Shown: one piece after another, positions 7,385 through 17,105 of the stretch
Position numbering within the stretch: the stretch's first letter is position 1
Layout: each line of letters opens with the position of its first letter
Assembly: GCF_008086615.1 (NCBI RefSeq)
Contig: NZ_RXYB01000008.1
Span: forward strand, 62,001 to 126,000
Direction of reading: 5' to 3'
Length of the DNA stretch: 64,000 nucleotides
Source: Acetobacterium tundrae
Lineage (GTDB): Bacteria > Bacillota > Clostridia > Eubacteriales > Eubacteriaceae
Notes under the pieces: model-generated
Databases searched by the model: none
Told to the model about the DNA's origin: nothing
Seen by the model: only the letters and a program-made list of their open reading frames with translations
Made by a program: the position numbers and the translations under genes

Positions 7385-9615
7385 TAAAACTCGCACGCTA
7401 TTTAAAGCCTTATCTTGTTATGCTGCTCATCGCTTTGGCACTGCTTTTCGTCCAAGCTATATCAGAACTTAATCTTCCCAATTTTATGTCTGATATTGTT
7501 AACGTTGGGATTCAGCAAAACGGAATTGAGCATGCAACTCCTGAAGCTATCAGCGAAGATGGCTATACTCTCATGACAACTTTCATGACAGCAGCTAATA
7601 AGTCAGAGGTTGACAAGAACTACACCCTCATGACTCCGAATGATACATCGAATTCAAATTATGATTCCACCCTTAAAAAATATCCGCTTTTGAAAACAGA
7701 AAGTATTTATGTGTTAAATCAGTCGGATTCTCAAACCTTTGAAGTTCTTGACCCCATTTTTGGTCAGTCAACCTGGACCTTCGTTTATTACATGCGTTCG
7801 CTAAGCACCAATACCACTGATTCGACCGCAACTGAAAGCATGTCTAATGTGGATTTCTCGGAAATTTACAAAGCCTTACCAATGCTTACCCGTTTGCCTT
7901 CATCAACCTTTGATGCCGCTCGTGATCAGGCTTCCCAAGTCTCAGAATCCACCCAACTTCAAACCGCTATACAATTTACAAATCAATTTTATACCGAGCT
8001 GGGTATTGATTTAGGTTCGGTACAAAACCTGTATATTTTAAAAATTGGCGGACTGATGCTGCTGCTCTCTTTACTCAGTATTTCAGCCGCTATTACGGTT
8101 GGATTCTTGGCGGCAAAAATTGCTGCCGGGGTTGCTCAAACCCTGCGACGGGATGTTTTTAGAAAGGTACAATGTTTTTCTAATGCCGAGTTTGATAAAT
8201 TTTCAACTGCCTCTTTAATCACGAGGAGCACAAATGATATCACCCAGATTCAAACAATACTGATTATGGGTATCCGTATTCTCTGCTATTCACCCATCCT
8301 TGCAGTCGGCGGTATTATCATGGCCTTGAGACGAACGACCTCCATGGGTTGGATTATCCTGGTGGCTGTCATTGCCATTGTCCTCATCATCAGCATTGTC
8401 TTTTTCATTGCAATGCCCCGCTTTAAAATAATTCAAAGTTTGGTTGATAAACTAAATCTGGTCACCAGAGAAAACCTGACTGGCCTTATGGTGGTTCGGG
8501 CTTTTGGCAATCAAAAGTTTGAGGAAAATCGTTTTGATGCGGTTAATAAAGATAGCACCCAAAACAACCTTTTTGTTAATCGTGTGATGGTGTTTATGAT
8601 GCCAGCGATGATGTTTATTATGAATATCGTCAGTATCATGGTTGTCTGGATTGGTGCTCACCAAATCGCCCAATCAACCATGCAAGTCGGTGATATGATG
8701 GCTTTCATGCAATATGCTATGCAGATTATTATGTCCTTCCTGATGATGTCGATGATGTTTATTATGATCCCCCGGGCCTCCGTTTCCGGAGACCGTATTC
8801 AGGAAGTATTAGCCATCGAACCCAGTATTATTGATCCCGCTTCGCCAAAGAAATTACCGACAAATGACCGAACCATGCTCACTTTCGACCACGTTTCTTT
8901 TCGCTATGAAGGTGCGGACGAAGATGTCCTCCATGATATCAGTTTTACTGCCAATCCTGGTGAAACAACCGCTTTTATCGGTTCAACCGGTTCTGGGAAG
9001 TCTACGTTGGTTAATCTGATTCCGCGATTCTTTGATGTTACCTCCGGTGTTATTCGCATTGATAACCTCGATATTCGGGAAATCACGCAACATGATCTTC
9101 GTGAAAAAATCGGATATATTCCACAAAAAGGCACCTTATTTTCAGGAACCGTCGCTTCCAATCTTCTTTATGGCGATAATAAAGCCACTGAGAAAGATTT
9201 AGCCATTGCCGCCCAGGTTGCTCAGGCCACCAGCTTTATTGAATCCAGTGAAGACGGCTTCGAACGCGAGATCGCTCAAGGCGGAGGCAACGTCTCCGGC
9301 GGACAGAAACAGCGACTTTCCATTGCCCGAGCGCTGGTTCGAAAACCGGATATCTATATTTTTGATGACAGTTTTTCCGCCCTGGATTACAAAACCGACG
9401 TCACCTTAAGACGGGCACTCAAAGAATACACCGGCAACAGTACCGTGCTGATCGTCGCTCAAAGGATCAATACCATTATGCAGGCCGAACAGATCATTGT
9501 TCTGGAACACGGCCAGGTGGTCGGGAAAGGAACTCACACTGAATTATTGAACAGCTGTGAGACTTACCGAGAAATTGCATCCTCACAACTTACCGAGGAG
9601 GAACTGACACTATGA
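7381..9615 (+). CDS. heterodimeric ABC exporter subunit with non-catalytic ATP site
   Basis: A 744-aa membrane-ATPase fusion. TM1 is at about residues 13-32. An unusually long polar insertion (about 38-215) separates it from TM2 and is presumably extracytoplasmic; five more TMs follow and an ABC domain from about 495. Walker A GSTGSGKS (about 534) and the signature VSGGQKQR (about 637) are canonical. The Walker B end reads IYIFDDSFSALD, with Asp in place of the catalytic Glu, and the switch residue is Gln in IVAQRINT rather than His. This is the pattern of the degenerate half of BmrC/BmrD- or TM287/288-type exporters. It is coupled to the next gene by a 4-nt overlap. Confidence 0.93.
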   Translation: MIKLARYLKPYLVMLLIALALLFVQAISELNLPNFMSDIVNVGIQQNGIEHATPEAISEDGYTLMTTFMTAANKSEVDKNYTLMTPNDTSNSNYDSTLKKYPLLKTESIYVLNQSDSQTFEVLDPIFGQSTWTFVYYMRSLSTNTTDSTATESMSNVDFSEIYKALPMLTRLPSSTFDAARDQASQVSESTQLQTAIQFTNQFYTELGIDLGSVQNLYILKIGGLMLLLSLLSISAAITVGFLAAKIAAGVAQTLRRDVFRKVQCFSNAEFDKFSTASLITRSTNDITQIQTILIMGIRILCYSPILAVGGIIMALRRTTSMGWIILVAVIAIVLIISIVFFIAMPRFKIIQSLVDKLNLVTRENLTGLMVVRAFGNQKFEENRFDAVNKDSTQNNLFVNRVMVFMMPAMMFIMNIVSIMVVWIGAHQIAQSTMQVGDMMAFMQYAMQIIMSFLMMSMMFIMIPRASVSGDRIQEVLAIEPSIIDPASPKKLPTNDRTMLTFDHVSFRYEGADEDVLHDISFTANPGETTAFIGSTGSGKSTLVNLIPRFFDVTSGVIRIDNLDIREITQHDLREKIGYIPQKGTLFSGTVASNLLYGDNKATEKDLAIAAQVAQATSFIESSEDGFEREIAQGGGNVSGGQKQRLSIARALVRKPDIYIFDDSFSALDYKTDVTLRRALKEYTGNSTVLIVAQRINTIMQAEQIIVLEHGQVVGKGTHTELLNSCETYREIASSQLTEEELTL

Positions 9616-11492
9616 AAAATGAACAACAACCAAAACCAAAACGTGGTGGCATGGGTATGGGTCGTGGCCCGGGTGGTCCGGCAGGAATGATGCCGGGAGA
9701 AAAACCGAAGGATTTCAAAGGAAGTCTTAAAAAACTCGTGCATTATTTAGCCGCCTATAAAATAGGATTGATTTTTGTTTTTATCTTTGCAGTTGCGTCT
9801 ACCATCTTTAATATTGTGGGCCCAAAAATTCTGGGAAATGCAACAACCGCTATTTATGAAGGCATTATGAACATCATTGCCGATAACGGCAAAGGAATTG
9901 ATTTTAACTATATTGGTCAGATCATTCTTATTCTGATTGGGCTCTATACCATTTCCGTCATTTTTTCCTGCATTCAGGGATTTATTATGACCGGAATTTC
10001 CATGAAGGTAACTTATAACCTTAGAAAAAATATTTTTTCTAAAATTAATCGACTGCCCTTCAAATATTTTGATAAAACCAGTTATGGCGAGGTGCTTTCG
10101 TTCCTTACTAATGACATTGAAACAGTAAACCAGACGCTGAATCAAAGTGTTACACAGATCATCACTTCAATTGCAACGATCATCGGTATCCTTATCATGA
10201 TGCTTTCGATCAGTTGGCAGATGACCCTAGTTGCCATCTGCATTGTACCGCTTTCCTTTGTTATCGTCATTCTCGTTGTAAAAAAATCCCAGAAACATTT
10301 TAGCGAGCAGCAAACTTATCTGGGCCATATCAACGGCCATGTAGAGGAAATGTACAGCGGACACAATGTGGTAAAAGCCTTTAATGGAGAAGAATCCTCT
10401 TTTGAAACCTTTGATCACTATAATGACACGCTTTACAGTTCTGCCTGGAAATCTCAATTTTTATCTGGTCTGATGATGCCCATGATGAACTTTATCGGAA
10501 ATTTAGGCTATGTAGCGGTCTGTATACTTGGTGGTTATCTAGCCGTAAACGGAAAAGTGACTGTCGGTGACATTCAAGCGTTTATCCAATATGTCAGACA
10601 ATTTAACCAACCCATCACGCAAATTGCCAACATATCCAATATTCTGCAGCAAACCACTGCCGCCGCCGAACGGGTTTTCGCCTTCCTTGACGAAACAGAA
10701 GAAATCGAAGAAAACGCCACCGATTTTGATCTTGAAAAAGTCCATGGCAGTGTTGATTTTGATCATGTGCATTTCGGGTATGATCCGGAAAAAATCGTTA
10801 TTAATGACTTCTCCGCACATATCACCGAGGGACAAAAAATTGCCATTGTCGGACCTACCGGCGCCGGCAAAACCACCATGGTCAAGCTCCTCATGCGTTT
10901 TTATGATGTGAATACCGGAGCAATTTTAGTGGATGGACATAATATTCAGGATTTCAGTCGAAGTGATCTTCGCAATATTTTTGGCATGGTCCTCCAGGAT
11001 ACCTGGCTCTATAATGCCAGCATCCGTGAAAACATCCGGTATGGACGTTTAGATGCTACCGATTCCGAAGTTGAAGCTGCCGCTGTTGCTGCTCAAGTTG
11101 ATTATTTTGTCCATACGCTGCCGGATGGCTATAACATGTTTTTAAATGAAGAAGCCAGCAATGTTTCCCAGGGACAGAAACAACTCCTTACCATTGCCCG
11201 GGCCATTCTAGCCGATCCAAAAGTTTTAATTCTGGATGAAGCCACCAGTTCCGTTGATACTCGTACCGAAGTACTCATCCAAAAAGCGATGGATAATCTC
11301 ATGAAAGGGCGAACCAGTTTTATCATTGCTCACCGATTGTCTACCATTAAAAATGCTGATTTGATCCTGGTCATGAAAGATGGTGATATTGTTGAACAAG
11401 GCACCCACGATATTCTTTTGAGTAAAGGTAGTTTCTATGCCGATCTTTATAATTCTCAATTTGAGGACGCTGGAGCCACTGAAGAAGATTAA
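9612..11492 (+). CDS. heterodimeric ABC exporter subunit with catalytic ATP site
   Basis: A 626-aa partner of the preceding protein. The N-terminal about 40 residues are Gly/Met/Pro-rich and cytoplasmic. Six TM helices follow, then the ABC domain: Walker A GPTGAGKTT (about residue 413), Walker B VLILDEATSS with the catalytic Glu (about 537), and switch His in IIAHRLST (about 571). Its signature loop is changed to NVSQGQKQ (about 516) instead of SGGQ. The faults in the two subunits match: this signature would complete the inactive site of the partner, while the partner's intact signature completes this active site. Substrate is unknown; multidrug or peptide export is likely. Confidence 0.94.
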   Translation: MKNEQQPKPKRGGMGMGRGPGGPAGMMPGEKPKDFKGSLKKLVHYLAAYKIGLIFVFIFAVASTIFNIVGPKILGNATTAIYEGIMNIIADNGKGIDFNYIGQIILILIGLYTISVIFSCIQGFIMTGISMKVTYNLRKNIFSKINRLPFKYFDKTSYGEVLSFLTNDIETVNQTLNQSVTQIITSIATIIGILIMMLSISWQMTLVAICIVPLSFVIVILVVKKSQKHFSEQQTYLGHINGHVEEMYSGHNVVKAFNGEESSFETFDHYNDTLYSSAWKSQFLSGLMMPMMNFIGNLGYVAVCILGGYLAVNGKVTVGDIQAFIQYVRQFNQPITQIANISNILQQTTAAAERVFAFLDETEEIEENATDFDLEKVHGSVDFDHVHFGYDPEKIVINDFSAHITEGQKIAIVGPTGAGKTTMVKLLMRFYDVNTGAILVDGHNIQDFSRSDLRNIFGMVLQDTWLYNASIRENIRYGRLDATDSEVEAAAVAAQVDYFVHTLPDGYNMFLNEEASNVSQGQKQLLTIARAILADPKVLILDEATSSVDTRTEVLIQKAMDNLMKGRTSFIIAHRLSTIKNADLILVMKDGDIVEQGTHDILLSKGSFYADLYNSQFEDAGATEED

Positions 11493-11518
11493 TATAATCT
11501 AGTTTTTAAATTAATTAT

Positions 11519-11580
11519 TAAAGGCCAATCTTATCATTGTTTAAAGCTACACAACAAGATAAACGTTGGCCTTTATTTTT
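11519..11580 (+). terminator. terminator of the marR-ABC operon
   Basis: AAAGGCCAA (from 11519) and TTGGCCTTT (11566-11575) close a long hairpin with an inner TTGT/ACAA pairing, followed by a T-rich stretch (ATTTTTG). It lies 27 nt after the exporter stop. Confidence 0.75.
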
Positions 11581-11727
11581 GTGCTTTTTTAAATTCACCT
11601 TATCTTCAGCATCAAAAACTGTTGTAAATAAAACAAACGCGCTATTCCATATTTTTTATATTTGATTATTCTTCCTAATATCGGGTATCACTTATATAAC
11701 GAACTAATAAACAAGGGGGAAGAAAAG

Positions 11728-11964
11728 ATGCTATCAGAAGAACAAAAAAGAGTTGCTGATGAGTCCTTAAATCAAACTGATAAGGTTAGCCCGGGATCTG
11801 AATCACCGGGAATTCCATTTTATTATACCAAAGTATGGCTTGCTGTTTGGAGTCTTCTAATTTGGCCAATTGGTATTTTCATGTTATGGCGCTATTTGGA
11901 TGACACCCAAAAAAGCAAACTGCCGCGGACCCAACTGATAAAAAAGAAACCGGAAGATCTATAA
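11728..11964 (+). CDS. small single-span membrane protein, unidentified
   Basis: A 78-aa protein: a polar N-terminus (about residues 1-32), one hydrophobic segment containing VWLAVWSLLIWPIGIFMLW (about 36-54) and a basic tail. I recognise no family. ATG 11728 is chosen because AAGGGGGAAG lies 7-8 nt upstream; the open frame starts further upstream at 11662 without a ribosome site. It lies between a terminator on the left and another on the right, so it is a single-gene unit. Confidence 0.6.
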   Translation: MLSEEQKRVADESLNQTDKVSPGSESPGIPFYYTKVWLAVWSLLIWPIGIFMLWRYLDDTQKSKLPRTQLIKKKPEDL

Positions 11965-11984
11965 AAGATGCAAAAATATTTATT

Positions 11985-12027
11985 CCAAAAAAAAGTCCAG
12001 GAATGCAAATATTCCTGGTTTTTTTCT
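11985..12027. terminator. bidirectional terminator
   Basis: CCAGGAAT (11997-12004) pairs with ATTCCTGG (12011-12018) and is flanked by A8 on the left and T7 on the right, so it can work in both directions: for the small membrane protein gene and for the two-component operon arriving from the right. Confidence 0.85.
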
Positions 12028-12147
12028 TTTAGCTGTCAGATACTATCCACTCCAATTAATTGTTCATGTTTATTCTATAGAAAAACTTGTAAACTACCCA
12101 TGTTCAAGCCGATGTACGCATTTATCTCTTTGGCTGCTTAGATTGGG

Positions 12148-13461
12148 TTATCTAGGCAGCTTGATAATAAAGGTACTGCTTTCCTCAACCACACTTTCCA
12201 CTGTAATACTACCACCGTGAAGATTAACAATTCGTTGTGATATCGTCAGACCGAGTCCTGTTCCCGGTGTACTTCGAGATTGATCTACCTTGTAAAAACG
12301 ATCAAATATTTTTTCCTGTTCTTCTCTGGAAATGCCCGCTCCGGAATTCTTTATTTTAATGACAATTTCTTCAGTATTGCCATGAAGCTCAATATTAATC
12401 GTTCCATCCGCCGGGCTATGGTTGATTGCATTTGTAAAAATATTGATGATAACCTGAGCCATCATCTCCTCGTCACCCCGATAAACTATTTCATCCATCT
12501 GAATATCCAGATCAATATTTTTCGTTTCCCACTTTTCCTGAAGCAGCAGAACGACTCTGCGAATTTCTTCATCCAAAGAAAACAGCTCTTTTTTGAGTCC
12601 AAGAATCCCATTTTCAAGTTCAGAGAGCTTTAACACATTCGAGGAAAGTTTCCACAGTCGGTCGCTTTCATCCACAATAATATCCACGTATTCCTGTCGT
12701 TGTTTCTCAGAAATATGGGGATCCTTTAATAAATTTCCAAATCCTTTAATGGAAGCAATGGGCGTTTTGAATTCATGGGAAACATTACTGACAAAATCAC
12801 GATGAATGTAGTCATTTTTGGAAAGCGCTTCTGTCATGATATTAAAATTTCTGGCTAAAACAGCTAATTCGTCATTTCCTTTTACCTTCAGTCTCAGATC
12901 AAAGTCACCTTCAGCCACTTTTTTTGTCGCTTCCGAAACAGCTTTAATGGGTTTCACAATCATAGCAACCATAATCAGCGTCAGAACGGTGCCAACCATG
13001 AGCATTAAAAGCAGTGTCGCTTTCTGCCGATCGAAAAAACCGGATATTTGCTGACGTTCGATATTGACCGAAGTAACGGCATATCCGTTTTGAATTTTCC
13101 CAATGGCCCCCGGAAGGTGATTTCCATTACGCTGATGACTTAAAATAGTGCCTCCGTTTTCAATTGTTTGTCGGTCTTCTTCAGACAAATCAAATCCGGT
13201 TTCATTAAGGGTTGACACGGTCCAGGAAACCATAACGCCTTTATTAAACAAAGCGACAATCTCCTCATTTGATAAACCTTTCTGGCTCAAGGTCTGAACG
13301 GCCTCGGTCTGGTTTACCAGCTCTGACCTAGCCTCATCAAAAAAATTCCCAAATTGTGTATAATTAACAACGCTGAAGGTAACCGTTGCCGAGAAAAAAA
13401 GAATGCTTAAAAAAATCAGTATGAATTTAAAATAGATTGAATTAAAAAATCTTTTTCGCAT
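12148..13461 (-). CDS. sensor histidine kinase
   Basis: A 437-aa membrane kinase. TM1 (about residues 10-30) and TM2 (about 147-168) enclose an extracytoplasmic sensor region of about 115 residues; then come HAMP (about 169-222), HisKA with the phospho-accepting His in FVSNVSHEFKTPIASIKGF, and HATPase_c with N-box NIFTNAINHSPADG and the GTGLGLTI glycine box. It follows the response regulator gene by 18 nt and ends the efflux operon. The stop codon lies inside a GCTGCCTAGAT/ATCTAAGCAGC inverted repeat (12132-12160) that lacks a U-run. The signal is unknown, possibly a substrate of the co-encoded pump. Confidence 0.95.
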   Translation of the reverse strand: MRKRFFNSIYFKFILIFLSILFFSATVTFSVVNYTQFGNFFDEARSELVNQTEAVQTLSQKGLSNEEIVALFNKGVMVSWTVSTLNETGFDLSEEDRQTIENGGTILSHQRNGNHLPGAIGKIQNGYAVTSVNIERQQISGFFDRQKATLLLMLMVGTVLTLIMVAMIVKPIKAVSEATKKVAEGDFDLRLKVKGNDELAVLARNFNIMTEALSKNDYIHRDFVSNVSHEFKTPIASIKGFGNLLKDPHISEKQRQEYVDIIVDESDRLWKLSSNVLKLSELENGILGLKKELFSLDEEIRRVVLLLQEKWETKNIDLDIQMDEIVYRGDEEMMAQVIINIFTNAINHSPADGTINIELHGNTEEIVIKIKNSGAGISREEQEKIFDRFYKVDQSRSTPGTGLGLTISQRIVNLHGGSITVESVVEESSTFIIKLPR

Positions 13462-13479
13462 GAAGCTCCTCTTTTGACA

Positions 13480-14151
13480 TTATTTTATCGTGGCTTTGTA
13501 CCCCAATCCTTTTACCGTAACAATTTTAAAATCTGTATTTGATTCTGTTTTTTCCCGTAATCTATTGATATGAACATCCACCGTACGATGATCACTTTCA
13601 CTTTCATACCCCCAGATTTCGTCCATTATTTGGGCTCGGGTAAAAATCCGATTGGGCGAGGACAGCAGTTTGAACAGCAATAGGAACTCTTTTTTAGGCA
13701 GTGTAATGGTTTCATCACCAATATTTAATGTCAGCGCTCCATAATCCATAACGGTTTTTCCCACCGCCAACCGCTGTTCATTGACAATTTTGGAACGACG
13801 CAACAGGGCAAAAACCCGCAGCAACATTTCATCCATGTCTACGGGTTTTACCATATAATCATCGGTACCAGCTTTAAAGCCGTTTTTTTTATCATCAATA
13901 CTTTCTCTTGCCGTAATCATGAGGATGGGGAGTTCAAATCCCCCATCCCTTAGCGCCTGAGTCAGGCCATGACCATCCAAATGAGGCATCATCACATCAG
14001 TGATCAGCAAGTCAATGTGATGCTTTTTGAGCACCTCCAAAGCCATCATGCCATCAGCTGCTTCAAAAATTGAATAGCCTTCTTTTTCCAGGGTATCCCG
14101 AAACAGACGCCGAATGTGATTGTCATCCTCGCAAATCAAAATACTTAACAT
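13480..14151 (-). CDS. OmpR/PhoB-family response regulator
   Basis: A 223-aa two-domain regulator. The receiver has the acidic pair at residues 9-10, the phosphorylatable Asp52 in LLITDVMMPHLDG, and the conserved Lys in YMVKPVDM. The C-terminal winged helix (about 125-222) contains the family's RTVDVHINRLREKTE recognition region. It is cotranscribed with the kinase (18 nt downstream) and the efflux genes upstream, and presumably controls this operon. A GAACT/AGTTC inverted repeat at 16963-16976, upstream of the first efflux gene, is a possible but unproven site. Confidence 0.95.
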   Translation of the reverse strand: MLSILICEDDNHIRRLFRDTLEKEGYSIFEAADGMMALEVLKKHHIDLLITDVMMPHLDGHGLTQALRDGGFELPILMITARESIDDKKNGFKAGTDDYMVKPVDMDEMLLRVFALLRRSKIVNEQRLAVGKTVMDYGALTLNIGDETITLPKKEFLLLFKLLSSPNRIFTRAQIMDEIWGYESESDHRTVDVHINRLREKTESNTDFKIVTVKGLGYKATIK

Positions 14152-14172
14152 CTTATTCTCCTGTTTTTTCTT

Positions 14173-15345
14173 CTAAATACTCCTAAGGGCATCAATGGGG
14201 TTGAGTCGGGATGCCTTTCGGGCTGGCATAAATCCAAAAATAATGCCAATGATTGCCGAGAAACCAATTCCCAAAATAACGGTGGAAGCTGTCAGAGCAA
14301 ATCCGATTCCGATGATGTTGGCCACAATCCATGCCAGGCTGACCCCCACAATGAAGCCAATGATTCCACCGATGAGGCAGAGCACCACCGATTCAATCAG
14401 AAACTGAAGCTGAATTTGCTTGGGCTCTGCCCCCAGAGCCTTGCGAAGACCAATTTCACTGGTTCGTTCCGAGACTGAAACCAGCATCATGTTCATAATG
14501 CCAATACCGCCTACTACCAGCGAAATCGATGCAATTCCTCCTAGCATCATGGAGAGAATGCTGGTCATGCTTTTTATGGTATCGAGAATACTTTGCATGT
14601 TGACAATGGAATAACCATCATCATCGCCATTAAATGCTTTTGTTAAAACCGCTTCAATTTCCCGGGTTGTCGTATCCGCCATCGTTTCGTCGGCAATATA
14701 AATGGTCATGCTGTTGATATATTTTGCACCAACAGCCCCCATGGCAGTAGTATAGGGTATGATCACTGATTTATTTGTATCAGCGGATGCAAAGCTGCTT
14801 GATTCCTGTAAAATGCCGATGACGGTATAGGTGATTCCGCCTATTTTTATTTGCTGTCCAATGGGATTCTTCCCAACATATAATTCACTCGCAATATCAT
14901 TTCCGATTAGAGCAACTCTACTTTTATTTTCAGTATCAATGGTGTTGATGATTCGTCCCGTGGAAATAACGTCTTCGGTGTTTTTGAAATACACATCATT
15001 CTTACCCTGAAGGGTAATGTCATCCATCGTATTGCCATCAAAAGCCACGGTTGTTGTTCCTGAAATCGTCGGGGCAATGCCTGAGATATTCGAAAGTTCT
15101 GATATTTTATCCACATCACCTTGAGTTAATCCCTGTTTTAGCGGTGTCCCCTTTACCTGAACTGTCACCGTATTTGCTCCCATGGACGCCACCTGATCAG
15201 TGACAGTACTGGTTGCTCCGGAGACAATAGTAATGAGGGCAATTACCGACCCGACCCCAATGATAATTCCCAGCATGGTGAGAAAGGAGCGCATTTTATT
15301 GCTAACAATATTTTCTAATGCCATTTTAATACTTTCTTTAAGCAT
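14173..15345 (-). CDS. MacB-type ABC transporter permease
   Basis: A 390-aa protein with one N-terminal TM (MLKESIKMALENIVSNKMRSFLTMLGIIIGV region), a large extracytoplasmic MacB core domain (about residues 45-240) and three C-terminal TMs of the FtsX family, including SERTSEIGLRKALGA and MPARKASRLNPIDAL. The frame is open to 15420, but ATG 15345 has AGGGGG upstream and overlaps the ATPase gene by 8 nt. With the ATPase and membrane-fusion protein it forms a tripartite-like efflux system, as in Gram-positive peptide and antibiotic resistance pumps. Substrate unknown. Confidence 0.92.
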   Translation of the reverse strand: MLKESIKMALENIVSNKMRSFLTMLGIIIGVGSVIALITIVSGATSTVTDQVASMGANTVTVQVKGTPLKQGLTQGDVDKISELSNISGIAPTISGTTTVAFDGNTMDDITLQGKNDVYFKNTEDVISTGRIINTIDTENKSRVALIGNDIASELYVGKNPIGQQIKIGGITYTVIGILQESSSFASADTNKSVIIPYTTAMGAVGAKYINSMTIYIADETMADTTTREIEAVLTKAFNGDDDGYSIVNMQSILDTIKSMTSILSMMLGGIASISLVVGGIGIMNMMLVSVSERTSEIGLRKALGAEPKQIQLQFLIESVVLCLIGGIIGFIVGVSLAWIVANIIGIGFALTASTVILGIGFSAIIGIIFGFMPARKASRLNPIDALRSI

Positions 15346-16027
15346 TGTATACCCCCTCACTGAGATTTCCATCCACAATCCGCACAATCCGGCTTCCGTT
15401 TTTAGCAACCTCCGCATCATGAGTAATCATGACAATGGTTTTGCCTTCGGCATGAAGTTCTTTAAATAGATCCATAATCTGATGACCGGTTTGTTGATCC
15501 AATGCTCCTGTAGGTTCATCTGCCAATAAGATGGTTGGTTCCGTCACAAGAGCCCTGGCAATTGCCACCCGCTGTTGCTGACCTCCGGACAACTGATTGG
15601 GTCGGTTTTTCATTTTTTCTGCTAATCCCACCCGTTCCAGGATATGAGCACTTCGCTGATGTCGCACTTTCTCAGAAACGCCTGCATAAATCAGTGGCAA
15701 CTCCACATTTTTCTGGGCGGATAACCGCGGCAACAGTTGAAATTGCTGAAAAATAAATCCAATTTCACGGTTTCGTATATGGGAAAGACTCACCTCAGGC
15801 AAATCCCGAATCAATTCACCGGATAGATAATAAGTCCCCCTGGTGGGAACATCCAAACACCCGATGATATTCATCAGGGTGGATTTTCCCGATCCCGATG
15901 GTCCCAATACAGAAAGAAAATCGCCCCGGTTTATTTCAAGATTGATTCCTTTTAAAACAACTTGTTCCTCATCCCCCATAACATAGGTTTTAACCAGATT
16001 TTTCATTTCTAAAATTCTTTCTGCCAT
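15338..16027 (-). CDS. MacB/LolD-type ABC transporter ATPase
   Basis: A 229-aa ABC ATPase with Walker [10 protein letters not shown], signature [15 protein letters not shown], Walker B ILLADEPTGALD and switch His MITHD. The Ala-Asp-Glu-Pro-Thr-Gly-Ala-Leu-Asp string is characteristic of the LolD/MacB/FtsE group. Its start joins the adaptor stop (TAATG), and its end overlaps the permease gene, so the three efflux genes are tightly coupled. Confidence 0.95.
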   Translation of the reverse strand: MAERILEMKNLVKTYVMGDEEQVVLKGINLEINRGDFLSVLGPSGSGKSTLMNIIGCLDVPTRGTYYLSGELIRDLPEVSLSHIRNREIGFIFQQFQLLPRLSAQKNVELPLIYAGVSEKVRHQRSAHILERVGLAEKMKNRPNQLSGGQQQRVAIARALVTEPTILLADEPTGALDQQTGHQIMDLFKELHAEGKTIVMITHDAEVAKNGSRIVRIVDGNLSEGVYNA

Positions 16028-16896
16028 TACTTGCCACCACTTGTAGCCGACTGTTGCATGCTTGTTGTATTTGAAGTCGTGATTTTCGGAATCATCACCG
16101 TATCATTTTCGTTGAGACCTTGAGTTATTTGAATTTTCACACCATCGGTAATGCCTGTCGTTACGTTTTGATTCTCAATGGTATCCGAATTATTCTTCAC
16201 CATAACATAAGTTTGATTGTTTTCCCCAAATTGAATCGCAGCAACCGGAACCGCTAATGCATTTTCCGCACTTTCTTTCACAATAATAACTTCTGCATTC
16301 ATTCCAATTCGGATTGCTGAATCGCCCTGAAAATCCACAATTGCTGTAAAATAAGCAACCCCATTCTCGTTTTTGGCTTCCCGACTGATTTCACTGACTG
16401 TTCCCTGAACACTTCGGCCAATGCTATCAATATTAATCGTTACTGGCGAACCCTCTGCAATGCTGGATAATTGATACTCATCTACTTTTATACTAACCTG
16501 CAAGTTGGTATAATCGACAATATCCATAACTTCTCCCCCGGCGGGTACCGTATCATCCTCTTCATAATAAATTTTTGATACCTCACCGCTTTTTGTGGCA
16601 CTAATGACTTCTCCGGTGGAGGTTTCATAAAGATCCGTATCTTTCTCGACTTCATCGCCCTCACTGACATAAAACTCACTTATCTTTTGAGAACTTGTCG
16701 CCATAATATTTTCCCTGGACTGGCTTTCGATGACTCCTGTAAACCGGTTATCATTGACAATTTTCTCAACAGTAACTTTGGACTCGGTATATTGATTAGT
16801 TGTCTTATTCCCAAAAACCTGATATCCAACAATCCCGCCCAGAACAATTAATACGCCAACAATACACCCAATTATAATCTTCTTTTTCGTTTTCAC
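16027..16896 (-). CDS. membrane-fusion (HlyD/MacA-like) efflux adaptor
   Basis: A 289-aa protein with an N-terminal membrane anchor (about residues 6-27), then a short biotinyl-lipoyl-like barrel (SEFYVSEGDEVEKDTDLYE and TKSGEVSKIYYEEDDTVPAGG) and beta-barrel domains. The long helical hairpin of Gram-negative MacA is missing, as usual in Gram-positive adaptors, which have no outer membrane partner. The start is GTG 16896, six nt after GGAGG. It is the first gene of adaptor-ATPase-permease-response regulator-kinase. The 290-bp gap to the divergent glycosyltransferase holds that gene's promoter and the GAACT/AGTTC inverted repeat. Confidence 0.88.
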   Translation of the reverse strand: MKTKKKIIIGCIVGVLIVLGGIVGYQVFGNKTTNQYTESKVTVEKIVNDNRFTGVIESQSRENIMATSSQKISEFYVSEGDEVEKDTDLYETSTGEVISATKSGEVSKIYYEEDDTVPAGGEVMDIVDYTNLQVSIKVDEYQLSSIAEGSPVTINIDSIGRSVQGTVSEISREAKNENGVAYFTAIVDFQGDSAIRIGMNAEVIIVKESAENALAVPVAAIQFGENNQTYVMVKNNSDTIENQNVTTGITDGVKIQITQGLNENDTVMIPKITTSNTTSMQQSATSGGK

Positions 16897-17105
16897 TTTT
16901 ATCCTCCAACTATTGAATTTATTTTATATTTATATACTAAACATTCAATATTAACTAGAAATGAACTCTTTAGTTCTTTAAGTTTGTTATCTATCAGGAT
17001 TTTCGGGGTATTAATTGAACAAAGCACTTTACAAGAGAACTAGAAACCGGAAGCTTTATAAAAGACACAAAACAGATACAAGCCTTTAGATTGCCTTAAG
17101 ATTTC

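Noticed and set aside
7381-9615. Long polar insertion in the exporter as a fusion or frameshift artefact
   Set aside because: The frame is continuous, codon use does not change, and such outer insertions after TM1 are known among Gram-positive exporters.
12132-12160. Inverted repeat at the histidine kinase stop as a terminator
   Set aside because: No U-run follows, and the stem includes the stop codon; the hairpin at 11985-12027 is the better terminator.
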